DNA of 64,000 nucleotides from Kribbella monticola (GTDB lineage: Bacteria; Actinomycetota; Actinomycetes; Propionibacteriales; Kribbellaceae): positions 372,001-436,000 of the forward strand of contig NZ_QFXK01000009.1 in the NCBI RefSeq assembly GCF_003261635.1, given 5' to 3'. The notes under the pieces were generated by a model. The model saw only the letters and a list, made by a program, of their open reading frames with translations. It was not told the DNA's origin and ran no database searches. Both the position numbers and the translations under genes were made by a program. This document shows, piece after piece, positions 42,510 through 51,584 of the stretch. Numbering within the stretch: the stretch's first letter is position 1; each line of letters opens with the position of its first letter.

Positions 42510-43859
42510 TCAGGTGGTTGCGGTAAGGCGGCGCTGGGTGTGGGCGACCTGGCGGGCGATGGTGGGCTCGTCGATGGTGGTGACCGTGTCGTGTTCGACG
42601 ACTGGGCGGCCGTTGACGAGGAGGAGTTCCAGTGGGGGCGGGGTGCCCAGGATCAGGGCGGCTACCGGGTCGGGGATGCCGGCGTGGGGGAGGGTGTCCA
42701 GGCGCCAGACGGCGAGGTCGGCGAGTTTGCCTACCTCGAGCGAGCCGATCTCGTTCTCGCGGCCGAGGATGCGGGCGCCGTCGAGGGTCGCCATCTCCAG
42801 GACGTCCCGTACGCCGAGCGCCTGCGGGCCGCCTCGGGCGCGGGCGAAGAGCAGCGCGTGCCGCAGTTCTTCGAGCAGACTGCCGGCTTCGTTGCTCGCG
42901 GCACCGTCCACTCCGAGCCCGACCGGGCAACCGGCCGCCCGAAGATCTGCAACTCGAGCGATCCCGGCGCCCAGCCGAGCATTGGAGCTCGGACAGTGTG
43001 CGACGCCAGTGGTCGTCTGCCCGAGCCGCTTGATCTCGGCGTCGTCGAAGTGGATGCCGTGCGCGAACCAGACGTCCGGACCGGTCCAGCCGAGATCCGC
43101 GGCGTACTCCGACGGCGTACAGCCGAACTTGTCGTCACACCAATCGGCCTCGTCGGTCGTCTCGGCCAGGTGCGTGTGCAGCCGGACGCCCTTGCGCCGG
43201 GCGAGTTCCGCGGCTTCCCGCATCAGCTCGCCGGTGACGCTGAACGGCGAACAGGGTGCGACCACGAGCTGCAGCATCGACTCCGGCGAAGGATCGTGCC
43301 AGCGATCGATCGCAGCTTCGGTGGCGAGCAGGATCTCGTCGCGGTCCTGCACCACCGAGTCCGGCGGCAATCCGCCGTCCTTCTCGCTCAGATCCATCGA
43401 TCCCCGCGCCGGGTGGAACCGCAGCCCGACCTCTCGTGCGGCAAGGATCTCCGCTTCGAGCAGGTCGCCGTCGGGGAACACGTAGTGGTGATCGGAGGCA
43501 GTCGTGCAGCCGGTCCGCGCGAGTTGCGCGAGCGCGCCCTGGGCCGCGACGTGAACGGATTCCTCGTCGATGCGAGCCCACACGGGGTACAGCGTCGTCA
43601 GCCAGCCGAACAGGGTGGCATCCGTGGCGAGCCCGCGAGTCACCCACTGATAGAGATGCTGATGGGTGTTGACGAAGCCGGGGGTGACGAGACAGCCCCG
43701 TCCGTCCACGACCCGCGCGCCGCTTCGCAGGAAGGACGACGGTGCCGGACCGGGGTCGACGGCAACGATCCGGTTGCCGTCGACAACGACATGGCCGGTG
43801 GTCAGCTCGCGCCGCTCGCGGTCGAGCGTGACCACCGCCGCCGACTCGATGACGATCAA
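42510..43859 (-). CDS. 8-oxoguanine deaminase
   Basis: This 449-residue amidohydrolase removes the amino group of 8-oxoguanine to give urate. The metal motif is VNTHQHLYQWVTRGLATDATLFGWL, the pattern of 8-oxoguanine deaminases. Further metal ligands are in VRLHTHLAETTDE and GLGVDGAASNE. It feeds urate to the uricase just upstream. A TTG at 43859 overlaps the uricase stop by 4 bp and is the likely start. It is the last gene of the nine-gene purine operon. Confidence 0.88.
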   Translation of the reverse strand: MIVIESAAVVTLDRERRELTTGHVVVDGNRIVAVDPGPAPSSFLRSGARVVDGRGCLVTPGFVNTHQHLYQWVTRGLATDATLFGWLTTLYPVWARIDEESVHVAAQGALAQLARTGCTTASDHHYVFPDGDLLEAEILAAREVGLRFHPARGSMDLSEKDGGLPPDSVVQDRDEILLATEAAIDRWHDPSPESMLQLVVAPCSPFSVTGELMREAAELARRKGVRLHTHLAETTDEADWCDDKFGCTPSEYAADLGWTGPDVWFAHGIHFDDAEIKRLGQTTTGVAHCPSSNARLGAGIARVADLRAAGCPVGLGVDGAASNEAGSLLEELRHALLFARARGGPQALGVRDVLEMATLDGARILGRENEIGSLEVGKLADLAVWRLDTLPHAGIPDPVAALILGTPPPLELLLVNGRPVVEHDTVTTIDEPTIARQVAHTQRRLTATT

Positions 43860-44761
43860 CAGAACCCCGGCACGGCGTGCCAGGCCGACCCGGCGTCGCT
43901 GGCGTCGTCGCGCACGACGGTTGCCTCGATCAACCCGTACGGACGGTCGGCCGCGATGAACACCTCGCCCGGGTTCTCCACGTCGAACGGCGACAGGTCG
44001 ACCAGGAAGTGGTGCTTGTTCGGCGCGGAGAACTTGATCTCGGCGACCTCGGGGTGCCGTTCGAGGACCGCCTCGCCCATCCCGTACAGGCTCTGCTGGA
44101 GCGCGAGGCTGTGGATCTTGGCGAACTGTTCGAGCAGCAGGCCCTTGATCTCGTCGTACGACTTGTCCCAGTCGACGTCGGTGTGGTCGTAGCGCCAGCG
44201 CGCGACCAGCGAGGTCGCGAGGATGCGATCGTTGGTCTCCGGCAGCGTCGTGTACTTGTCCTTGAGGAAGCCGTGAAACTCCGAGCCGGTGGACTTGAGC
44301 ACGGTGAGATCGCGGATGCCCGACACGACGTACGCCGTACGGTCGTCGCCGCGGCCTTCGACGTTGACCACCGTCGTGCGGATGCCGGCGCCGCTGCGGA
44401 CGAACGAGTGGTCGTGGCCGGCGCCGTCGACGGAGATCCGTTCCCACGGGTACTCCTCGATCTCGATCCGCGCGCCGTCGGCGGCGGGGGAGGCCTGCAG
44501 GAAATGGTCGCCGAGAGTGAGCGCGAACTCCTCGATCGCACCGACGCCCTTCTCCTTGGCGAAGGCGAACGCGGTGTTCTTCTGGGTGTCGGTCGGCAGC
44601 ACGTCGGACTGGTCGCCGGTCGTGTGCGCGTTCTCGAACCGGCCGCGGAGCGCGGAGGAGACGTTCAGGTCGCGGATCTGGTGCCGCGGGGTGTCTCGGT
44701 AGATGCGGACGACGCGGCTCTCGGCCTTGCCGTACTGGTTGGCTCCCAGGTGGATCGCCAT
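43856..44761 (-). CDS. Uricase (urate oxidase)
   Basis: This 301-residue enzyme oxidises urate to 5-hydroxyisourate with O2 and no cofactor. The catalytic Lys-Thr pair is visible: K12 in YGKAESRVVRI and T57 in PTDTQKNT. The second half has the conserved NKHHFLVDL with the His relay. It is flanked by the hydrolase for its unstable product (5 nt upstream) and 8-oxoguanine deaminase downstream. The order shows direct channelling of 5-hydroxyisourate to the next two enzymes. Confidence 0.95.
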   Translation of the reverse strand: MAIHLGANQYGKAESRVVRIYRDTPRHQIRDLNVSSALRGRFENAHTTGDQSDVLPTDTQKNTAFAFAKEKGVGAIEEFALTLGDHFLQASPAADGARIEIEEYPWERISVDGAGHDHSFVRSGAGIRTTVVNVEGRGDDRTAYVVSGIRDLTVLKSTGSEFHGFLKDKYTTLPETNDRILATSLVARWRYDHTDVDWDKSYDEIKGLLLEQFAKIHSLALQQSLYGMGEAVLERHPEVAEIKFSAPNKHHFLVDLSPFDVENPGEVFIAADRPYGLIEATVVRDDASDAGSAWHAVPGFC

Positions 44762-44766
44762 CGCGA

Positions 44767-45090
44767 TCAGCTCCCTCGATAGGTGGAATAGGCGAACGGG
44801 CTGAGCAGCAAGGGGACGTGGTAGTGCCGCTCGTCGGTGATCGTGAACGTGACCGTCACCTCAGGAAAGAAGAACTCTTGACCGGTAGCTCGCGCGTAGG
44901 CGGCGACGTCGAAGCGAAGCTGATAGACACCGGGCACCAACTGAGTCGAGCCGAATTCACTGACCCGGCCGTCAGCATCCGTCGTACTTTTTCCAACCAC
45001 AGCAGAGTCTGCTGTCTGCAACTGGACGGGGATGCCTTCGGCGGGGTGGCCTTGGGCGGTGTCGAGGACGTGGGTGGTGACGGTGCTCAT
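44767..45090 (-). CDS. 5-hydroxyisourate hydrolase (transthyretin-like)
   Basis: This 107-residue protein hydrolyses 5-hydroxyisourate to OHCU. Signatures: STVTTHVLDTAQGHPAEGI (catalytic His 7), the middle GVYQLRFDV, HYHVPLLLSPFAYST and the canonical YRGS C-terminus. The start overlaps the OHCU decarboxylase stop by 4 bp (ATGA), so the two successive steps are co-translated. Confidence 0.95.
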   Translation of the reverse strand: MSTVTTHVLDTAQGHPAEGIPVQLQTADSAVVGKSTTDADGRVSEFGSTQLVPGVYQLRFDVAAYARATGQEFFFPEVTVTFTITDERHYHVPLLLSPFAYSTYRGS

Positions 45091-45599
45091 GCGGGGATCT
45101 CCTTGCTGAGGGCAATGAGTTTCTCCAGGCGCAGAACGGCGATCTTGCGGAGTTCGTCCCGTACGACGTGCGCCTCGGTGGGCTCGTCGTTGGTCAGGCG
45201 GTGGCGCAGGTCGGCGAGCATCTCCTCGGCGGACAGGCCGGTGGCGCAGATCAGGAAGACCCGGCCGAAGCGCTGTTCGTACTCGCGGTTCCCGGCCGCC
45301 AGTGCTGCCCGGATTCCCGGATCGTCGCCGACACCGGACTGCTCCTTGCGCGACCATGCAGCCTCCGTGCTCTCGCCGTCGGCGCGATCGCCGATCCGCG
45401 GGTGAGCCGCGAGTGCCTGCGCGACTTCGCTGTCGTCAAGGTCGCGTGCGGCTCGATCGGCGACTTCGGTGATCGCCGCGAGGTCGTCGTACGGGCGCCC
45501 CGCGAGGACGCGATCGACCCAGCGGGGTACGTCGCAGCAGGCGGCCAGCAGCGGCCGCAGCCGGTCGGGCGGGGAGGAGTTGAATTCCTGCAGGTCCAC
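45087..45599 (-). CDS. OHCU decarboxylase, stand-alone copy
   Basis: This 170-residue protein decarboxylates 2-oxo-4-hydroxy-4-carboxy-5-ureidoimidazoline to S-allantoin. The catalytic His 66 is in AAHPRIG and the Glu in SRKEQSGV (Glu 86), both kept. The C-terminal strand reads FGRVFLICATG instead of the usual FGFPFVIxVKG, a small deviation. It starts with GTG at 45599, 3 nt after the guanine deaminase stop. A second decarboxylase-like domain, lacking these catalytic residues, is fused to the permease of this operon. Confidence 0.92.
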   Translation of the reverse strand: MDLQEFNSSPPDRLRPLLAACCDVPRWVDRVLAGRPYDDLAAITEVADRAARDLDDSEVAQALAAHPRIGDRADGESTEAAWSRKEQSGVGDDPGIRAALAAGNREYEQRFGRVFLICATGLSAEEMLADLRHRLTNDEPTEAHVVRDELRKIAVLRLEKLIALSKEIPA

Positions 45600-45602
45600 C
45601 GA

Positions 45603-46898
45603 TCACACCTTTCCGGAGGAGTCGTCCAGCAGTTGGCCGTCGATCCAGACGGCCCGGATGTCGGCCGGCGTCCCGAGCGTGAAGACGCGCGCCAGGGTGT
45701 CCTCGGCGTCGGCGGCATGCTCGATCCCTACCGCCAGCGGCGAACCCTCGGCCGGCCGCAGCAACTGCGCGTCGAACCGCTTGCCGACGCTCAGATCCCC
45801 GACGTCGCTCAGCCCGAGCGCCTCGGCGCCGGCCGCCGTCGCAAGGTGCAGCAGGTGGGCGGAGCTGAGCGGATGACCGTGATCCCCGAGCAGTTGCTGG
45901 CAGAAGTACGCCTGCAATCCCTCCTTCAGCAAGGAGAATCCGGTGCCGGCGCCTACGTCCGAACCGAGCGCGACCCGTACGCCGTGGTCGAGATGCCTCC
46001 CGAGCGGGAACAACCCGCTGCCCAGTACTGCGTTGCTCGTCGGGCAGTGCGCGACCGTCGCCCCGTTCTCAGCGAGCAGCTTGAGCTCGACATCGGTCGG
46101 GTGCACGTTGTGCGCGAACACGCTGCGGTCGTCGACGAGCCCGTGTCGTTCGTACGTGCTGACGTAGTCGCTGCCTGCGAACAGTTCGGCGACGGTCGCG
46201 ATCTCGGCCTCGTTCTCGTTGAGGTGCGAGGTGAACAGCGCGCCTGGGATCTCTTCCAGCACGGTCTGGCAGGAAGCGAGCAGCTCGTCCGTGCAGGACA
46301 AGGAGAACCGGGGCGTCACGGCGTACCGGTTGCGGCCTACGCCGTGCCAGCGGGAGGCGAGCGCGACCGATTCGTCGTACGCGCGTTGCGGTGTGGTGAG
46401 CAGATCGTCGCGGATGATCCGGTCGCTGACGACGAGTCCGCTGGTGATCCGCAGACCCACCCGGGACGCTGCGGCGAAGAGCGTGTCGACCGCGGCGGCG
46501 TAGTGAGCTCCGAAGACCAACGCGCTCGTCGTTCCGGCTGCTGCCAGGCCGCGGACGAACTCGTCGGCAACGCTGGAGGCGTACGCCGCGTCGGCCATCC
46601 GCGCCTCCTCGGGCAGCGCGTACTTGTCGAGCCATTCCAGTAGCGGCATCCCCATCCCGCCGACCGCCCGGATCTGCGGGAAGTGCACGTGGGTGTCGAC
46701 GAACCCGGGCAGCACCAGACCGCCGGTCAGATCGACGATGTGCTCGGCCGGGTGGGCGGCACGGATCTCCGCGAACGGGCCCCGGGCAACGATCACACCG
46801 TCCTGGACCAGCAGGCCGGCGTCGGTGGCGACCCGCAGGCTGCCACCGGTGAAGGGATTGTCCGGGGTGTCGAGGAACGTGCCTCTGAACAGGGTCAT
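45603..46898 (-). CDS. guaD: Guanine deaminase
   Basis: This 431-residue amidohydrolase converts guanine to xanthine. Metal motif PGFVDTHVHFPQ, then MGMPLLEWLDKYALPEE, ALFTSHLNENEAEI and VALGSDVGAGTGFSLL match the guanine deaminase family (TSHxxE and GSDVGxG). It supplies xanthine to XdhAB. Its start overlaps xdhC by 4 bp; the OHCU decarboxylase starts 3 nt downstream. Confidence 0.93.
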   Translation of the reverse strand: MTLFRGTFLDTPDNPFTGGSLRVATDAGLLVQDGVIVARGPFAEIRAAHPAEHIVDLTGGLVLPGFVDTHVHFPQIRAVGGMGMPLLEWLDKYALPEEARMADAAYASSVADEFVRGLAAAGTTSALVFGAHYAAAVDTLFAAASRVGLRITSGLVVSDRIIRDDLLTTPQRAYDESVALASRWHGVGRNRYAVTPRFSLSCTDELLASCQTVLEEIPGALFTSHLNENEAEIATVAELFAGSDYVSTYERHGLVDDRSVFAHNVHPTDVELKLLAENGATVAHCPTSNAVLGSGLFPLGRHLDHGVRVALGSDVGAGTGFSLLKEGLQAYFCQQLLGDHGHPLSSAHLLHLATAAGAEALGLSDVGDLSVGKRFDAQLLRPAEGSPLAVGIEHAADAEDTLARVFTLGTPADIRAVWIDGQLLDDSSGKV

Positions 46899-47740
46899 GT
46901 TGTTGCCTCACTAGGAGCCGGCGCGGAGTTGCGCTCGGCAACGAACAGTTGGAGGAGCCGGGCGGCCACGCTGACCGCGATGACGGCCGGCTCCTTGCCG
47001 GGCAGATCGGGCAGCCCGATCGGGGTGACGATGGTGTCGATCGCCTCGGACGAGTGGCCGTCCTCGGCGAGCTTGCGGCGGAATCGGGACCACTTGGCGC
47101 TGGACCCGATCAACCCGATCGTGGCCAGCTGCCCGTTGCGCAGGGTGGCGTCGCACAAGGCGGCGTCCTCCGCATGGTCGTGGGTCATCACCAGCGCGTG
47201 CGTGCCCGGCGGCAGCTCGGCGATCACCAGTTCCGGGAGCACCGGCACGTGGTGCACGTGGATGCCCGCCACGGCGTCGTCGAGCACCGACAGTCGCTCG
47301 GGTGTGAGCTGGTCCGGTCGCGAGTCGACCAGGTGCAGCTCGAGGTCGTGCCGGGCGAGAATCCGCGCGAGCTCCAGGCCGACATGGCCGACACCGAAGA
47401 TCGCGACCGACGGCACCACGGGCAGCGGTTCCAGCAAGAGCTTCACCTCGCCACCGCAGCACTGAACCCCGTGCTGGTACGGCGCTTTGTCGGACAACGC
47501 GAAGTCGAGCACCTCCGGCTCGGCGGCTCCGGCAGCGAGCAACGACCGCGAACGCTCGATCGCGACCGACTCCAGGTTGCCACCGCCGACGGTGGCCCAG
47601 ACCTGATCGGCGGCCACCACCATCTTGGCTCCCGCCTCGCGCGGCGCATGACCACGAACCGACATCACCGTCACCAGTACGCCGGGACGCCGCTGCTCGC
47701 GGAGCCGCTGGACCGCCTTCATCCACTCCATCTCGCTCAC
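46895..47740 (-). CDS. xdhC: Xanthine dehydrogenase accessory factor XdhC
   Basis: This 281-residue protein sulfurates and inserts the molybdenum cofactor into XdhB. N-terminal VLVTVMSVRGHAPREAGAKM and QCCGGEVKLLLEPL belong to the XdhC/CoxI domain, followed by a Rossmann half (VAIFGVGHVGLELARIL). The gene overlaps xdhB and guaD by 4 bp each. Confidence 0.94.
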   Translation of the reverse strand: MSEMEWMKAVQRLREQRRPGVLVTVMSVRGHAPREAGAKMVVAADQVWATVGGGNLESVAIERSRSLLAAGAAEPEVLDFALSDKAPYQHGVQCCGGEVKLLLEPLPVVPSVAIFGVGHVGLELARILARHDLELHLVDSRPDQLTPERLSVLDDAVAGIHVHHVPVLPELVIAELPPGTHALVMTHDHAEDAALCDATLRNGQLATIGLIGSSAKWSRFRRKLAEDGHSSEAIDTIVTPIGLPDLPGKEPAVIAVSVAARLLQLFVAERNSAPAPSEATT

Positions 47741-50133
47741 CTCCCTTCCGATCCCACGAACTCTCGCGAGTGCGAGTGCGAGTGCGAGTGCGAGCGCGAG
47801 TCCGAGTTCGAACGGGCGCGATCGAGCGCCCAGTAGACGGCTTCGGGCGTGGCAGGTGACGGCAGATCGACGCTGGTCCCAGCCGGGCCGAAGGCCGCGG
47901 CGGCCTGCCGGAGCGCCTCCCGGACGGAGAAGGCGAGCATCAACGGCGGTTCACCCACAGCCTTCGAACCGTAGACGGCACCGTCCTCGTGCGCCTTCTC
48001 CAGCAGCCGGACGTTGAAGACCTCCGGCATCTCGGAGAAGCTCGGCAGCTTGTAGGTACTGGCCGCCTGGGTCGCCAACCTGCCGCGGTGCGGACCGTCG
48101 CTCTCGTCCCAGCGGAGATCTTCGAGCGTCAGCCAGCCGGCACCCTGGACGAAACCGCCCTCGATCTGGCCGAGGTCGATCAACGGGCTGAGGCTGTCGC
48201 CGACGTCGTGGACGATGTCGACCTGCCGCAGTTTGTAGGCACCGGTGAAGCCGTCCACCTCCACCTCGGCCGCGGCCACGCCGTACGCGAAGTACTTGAA
48301 GGGCTCGCCCCGCATCGCGTTCGCATCCCAGTGCAGGCCTTCGGTGCGGTAGAACCCGGCCGCCCACAACTGGACGCGCTGGAAGTACGCCGCGAGGACG
48401 ACCTCGTCCCAACTGAGCGTGTCGCTGCCGAAGCTCAGCCCGCGGACGGCACCGTCGACGAACCGGACGTCCTTGGGGTTGATCCCGAGCTTGCCGGCGG
48501 CAACTTGTTCGAGCCGTTCGCGGATCTGCTCACAGGCGTTCTTGATCGCTGCGCCGTTGAGGTCGGCGCCCGAACTCGCCGCGGTGGCCGAGGTGTTCGG
48601 TACCTTGTCGGTCCGGGTGGGCGCCAGCCGGACCCGCGACAGCGGTACGCCGAGGCAGGTGGCCGCCACCTGCAGCATCTTCGTGTGCAGGCCTTGTCCC
48701 ATCTCGGTGCCGCCGTGGTTGATCAGCACCGAGCCGTCCTTGTAGACGTGCACGAGCGCACCGGCCTGGTTGAACGCGGTCAGGTTGAACGAGATGCCGA
48801 ACTTCACCGGCGTCATCGCGATCGCACGCTTGGTGTCCGGGTGGGTCGCGTTGAACGCGTCGATCTCCGCCTTGCGCTGCTCGATCCCGCCCCGCTCGAG
48901 CACCTCGCCCCAGCACGCCTCCAACCGCTCGGCATGCCGAACGGGCATCCCGTACGGCGTACTGTGCTGCGACTGGTAGAGGTTGCGGCGGCGCAGCTCC
49001 ATCGGGTCGTACCCGAGCAGCGGTGCGCAGCGGCCGAGCAGGTCCTCCACGACGAGCATGCCCTGCGGGCCGCCGAAGCCGCGGAAGGCCGTCTGGGAGG
49101 TCTTGTTGGTCCTGGCGATCCGGCCGTCGACCCGGACGTTGGGGATCCAGTACGAATTGTCGATGTGGCACATCGCGCGCGCCAGTACCGGTTCGGACAG
49201 GTCGAGACTCCAGCCGCCGTCGGCGGTGATGGTCGCGTCGAGCGCTACCAGGTGGCCGTCGTCGTCGAAGCCAGCCCTCCATTCACTGTGGAAGCCGTGC
49301 CGCTTGCCCGTCATCGTGATGTCCTGGGTGCGGTTGAGCCGCAGCCGGACCGGACGTCCGGTCAGCGTCGCGCCGAGTGCCGCGATGGCGGCGAATCCGT
49401 GCGGCTGCATCTCCTTGCCGCCGAAACCACCGCCCATCCGCAGGCACTGCACGGTCACGGCGTGGCTCGCGACGCCGAGGACATGCGCGACGATCTCCTG
49501 CGTCTCCGAGGGATGCTGGGTGCTGCTCTGCACGAAGATCTGGCCGCCCTCGTCGACCAGCGCCAGCGCGGCATTGGTCTCGAGGTAGAAGTGTTCCTGC
49601 CCCGCGAACTCGAACTCACCGCTGAACACGTGTGGCGCCGCGGCCAGCGCCCCTTCGACGTCACCGCTCTCCAGGTGCCGCCCGGTGCCCTGGAAGTTGC
49701 CTGCGGCAATGGCTTCGCGGACGGTCACCAGCGACGGCAGCGGTTCGTACTCGACCTCGACCGCAGCCGCACCGAGCCGGGCAGCCTCCAGCGTCTCCGC
49801 GAGCACCCAGCAGATCGCGTGCCCGTGGAACATCACCTCGTCCGGGAACAGCGGCTCGTCGTGCTTCACCCCGGCGTCGTTCACGCCGGGCACGTCCTCA
49901 CCGGTGAGCACCCGGACCACCCCCGGTACGTCGTACGCGGGCTTCACCTTCAGCGAAAGGATCCGCGCGTGGGCGTGCGGCGACTGGACCGGGAAAGCGT
50001 GCAGGACATCGCGGGTCCGCATCACGAGGTCGTCGGTGTAGAGAGCCTGACCGGTGACATGCAGCGCCGCGCTTTCGTGCGGAAGTGGCAGGCCGACCAC
50101 GGCTCGCTGCGGTCGTTGGGACAGGGCGCTCAT
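47737..50133 (-). CDS. xdhB: Xanthine dehydrogenase molybdopterin subunit XdhB
   Basis: This 798-residue large subunit oxidises hypoxanthine and xanthine to urate. Mo-site motifs: MGGGFGGKEMQ, AFRGFGGPQGM, INHGGTEMGQGLHTK, TSATAASSGADLNG and the catalytic Glu in VGEPPLMLAFSV. The C-terminal 15-20 residues form an odd Ser/His tail (SRSHSHSHSHS), encoded by a hexamer repeat. 4-bp overlaps with xdhA and xdhC show a coupled operon. Confidence 0.96.
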   Translation of the reverse strand: MSALSQRPQRAVVGLPLPHESAALHVTGQALYTDDLVMRTRDVLHAFPVQSPHAHARILSLKVKPAYDVPGVVRVLTGEDVPGVNDAGVKHDEPLFPDEVMFHGHAICWVLAETLEAARLGAAAVEVEYEPLPSLVTVREAIAAGNFQGTGRHLESGDVEGALAAAPHVFSGEFEFAGQEHFYLETNAALALVDEGGQIFVQSSTQHPSETQEIVAHVLGVASHAVTVQCLRMGGGFGGKEMQPHGFAAIAALGATLTGRPVRLRLNRTQDITMTGKRHGFHSEWRAGFDDDGHLVALDATITADGGWSLDLSEPVLARAMCHIDNSYWIPNVRVDGRIARTNKTSQTAFRGFGGPQGMLVVEDLLGRCAPLLGYDPMELRRRNLYQSQHSTPYGMPVRHAERLEACWGEVLERGGIEQRKAEIDAFNATHPDTKRAIAMTPVKFGISFNLTAFNQAGALVHVYKDGSVLINHGGTEMGQGLHTKMLQVAATCLGVPLSRVRLAPTRTDKVPNTSATAASSGADLNGAAIKNACEQIRERLEQVAAGKLGINPKDVRFVDGAVRGLSFGSDTLSWDEVVLAAYFQRVQLWAAGFYRTEGLHWDANAMRGEPFKYFAYGVAAAEVEVDGFTGAYKLRQVDIVHDVGDSLSPLIDLGQIEGGFVQGAGWLTLEDLRWDESDGPHRGRLATQAASTYKLPSFSEMPEVFNVRLLEKAHEDGAVYGSKAVGEPPLMLAFSVREALRQAAAAFGPAGTSVDLPSPATPEAVYWALDRARSNSDSRSHSHSHSHSREFVGSEGR
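47765..47806. repeat. Hexamer microsatellite at the 3' end of xdhB
   Basis: Seven consecutive 6-bp units, including four perfect TGCGAG units at 47771-47794, then CGCGAG and TCCGAG. They encode alternating His and Ser on the minus strand. Slippage in steps of 6 keeps the frame, so length variation would be tolerated. Confidence 0.85.
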
Positions 50134-51584
50134 GCGCTCACCCCCTCCGGCGAGAGTTGCTGGGCATAGAAACGGAGTAGTGACTGGCCGAGCATCGCCG
50201 AGCGGTACGACGCGCTCGCGCGATGATCGTCCATCGGCGTTCCCTCAGATGCCATCACGGCAGCGGCTTCGCGGACGCTGACTTCGGTCCACGGCTTGCC
50301 GATCAAGGCGTCCTCGGTCGCGTGGGCGCGCAGCGGGGTGGCGGCCACCCCGCCGAGGCCGATGCGCGCCTGGCTGACCACACCGTCCGCGACCTCGACC
50401 GCATAGCCGACGGCGACACTGGAGATGTCGTCGAACCGGCGCTTGGCGATCTTGTGGAAGGCGGTCATCGATGCCAAGGGCAACGGAATCAGGACGGCCC
50501 GGATCAGCTCGTCGGGTGCTTTCAGCGTCTCCCGGTAGCCGGTGAAGTAGTCGCTCAGGGCAACGACCCGCTCGCCGCGGTGCGACGCCAGCACGAGCGA
50601 GGCGTCGAGGGCCAGCAAGGCGGGTGGCGTGTCGCCGATCGGCGAGCCGGTCCCGAGGTTGCCGCCGATCGTGGCGCCGTTGCGGATCAGCCGGGAGGCG
50701 AACTGCGGGAACAACTGCCCGAGCAACGGCACCCGGCCGTCGAGCAGCCGCTCGAGCTCGCTCAACGTCAGCGCCGCCCCGATCCGGATCTCGTCCGTCC
50801 CGACCTCGAATTCGCGCAGCTCGGCCAGCCGGTCCACAGCGACGACGAGGGGCGCCCGTACGCCGCGCAGGTTCACCTCCACGCCGACATCGGTCGACCC
50901 GGCGACGATCCGCGCGTCCGGCCGTTCGGCCAGCAGCCCGAGCACGTCATCGAGGCTGGCCGGCCGCAGGAATTCTGCCCCGTCGAAGGACAGCCGCGTG
51001 GCAGCCGCCGCGGGAGGCGGCGAGGACCGGCGAGCCGCGAGCGCGTCGTTCTCCTCCGGTACGCCGAGTGCGTACGCCGCGTCGCGGATCGGCCGGTAGC
51101 CGGTGCACCGGCAGAGGTTCCCGCTGAGCGCGTGCAGGTCGAAGCCGTTCGGGCCGTGCTCGTGGTCACCGGCGCACGGCGTACGGGCTGGGCGGTAGTA
51201 CTCGGCGGCCATGCTGCAGACGAAGCCCGGCGTACAGAAGCCGCACTGGGATCCGCCGCGGACGGCCATTTCCTCTTGCACCGGGTGGAGTTCGGCCGGA
51301 GAGCCCAGGCCTTCGGAGGTGATGATCTCCTGGCCGTCAAGCGCGGCGGCCGGGAGCAGGCACGCGTTCACCGCGGTCCATTCGGTCGGGCTGTCGATGC
51401 CGGGGCGGGCGACGAGGACGGAGCACGCGCCGCATTCGCCTTCGGCGCAGCCCTCCTTCGCTCCCGTCAGGCCGCGGTCGCGCAGCCAGTCGAGCAGGGT
51501 GGTGTGCACGGGCACGCCGTCGAGCCGGGTGTCTTTGCCATTCACCTTGACGGCAGCCGCGCGGAGGGTCTGCGGTGTACTCAT
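50130..51584 (-). CDS. xdhA: Xanthine dehydrogenase FeS/FAD subunit XdhA
   Basis: This 484-residue small subunit carries two 2Fe-2S clusters and FAD. Cluster motifs: CAEGECGACSV plus VNACL, and CGFCTPGFVCS with LCRCTGYRPI. The FAD domain has IVAGSTDVGVEVN and IRNGATIGGNLGTGSPIGD. It passes electrons from the Mo site to NAD. Start ATG at 51584 overlaps the permease gene stop, the XdhB start overlaps its own stop. Confidence 0.96.
   Translation of the reverse strand: MSTPQTLRAAAVKVNGKDTRLDGVPVHTTLLDWLRDRGLTGAKEGCAEGECGACSVLVARPGIDSPTEWTAVNACLLPAAALDGQEIITSEGLGSPAELHPVQEEMAVRGGSQCGFCTPGFVCSMAAEYYRPARTPCAGDHEHGPNGFDLHALSGNLCRCTGYRPIRDAAYALGVPEENDALAARRSSPPPAAAATRLSFDGAEFLRPASLDDVLGLLAERPDARIVAGSTDVGVEVNLRGVRAPLVVAVDRLAELREFEVGTDEIRIGAALTLSELERLLDGRVPLLGQLFPQFASRLIRNGATIGGNLGTGSPIGDTPPALLALDASLVLASHRGERVVALSDYFTGYRETLKAPDELIRAVLIPLPLASMTAFHKIAKRRFDDISSVAVGYAVEVADGVVSQARIGLGGVAATPLRAHATEDALIGKPWTEVSVREAAAVMASEGTPMDDHRASASYRSAMLGQSLLRFYAQQLSPEGVSA

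Noticed and set aside
47765-47806. CRISPR or origin-type iterons at the hexamer tract
   Set aside because: Units are 6 bp without spacers and lie inside the xdhB coding frame.
42540-50169. Long plus-strand open frames (up to about 725 codons) across the purine operon
   Set aside because: They lie antisense to clearly conserved enzymes and have the composition of GC shadows.
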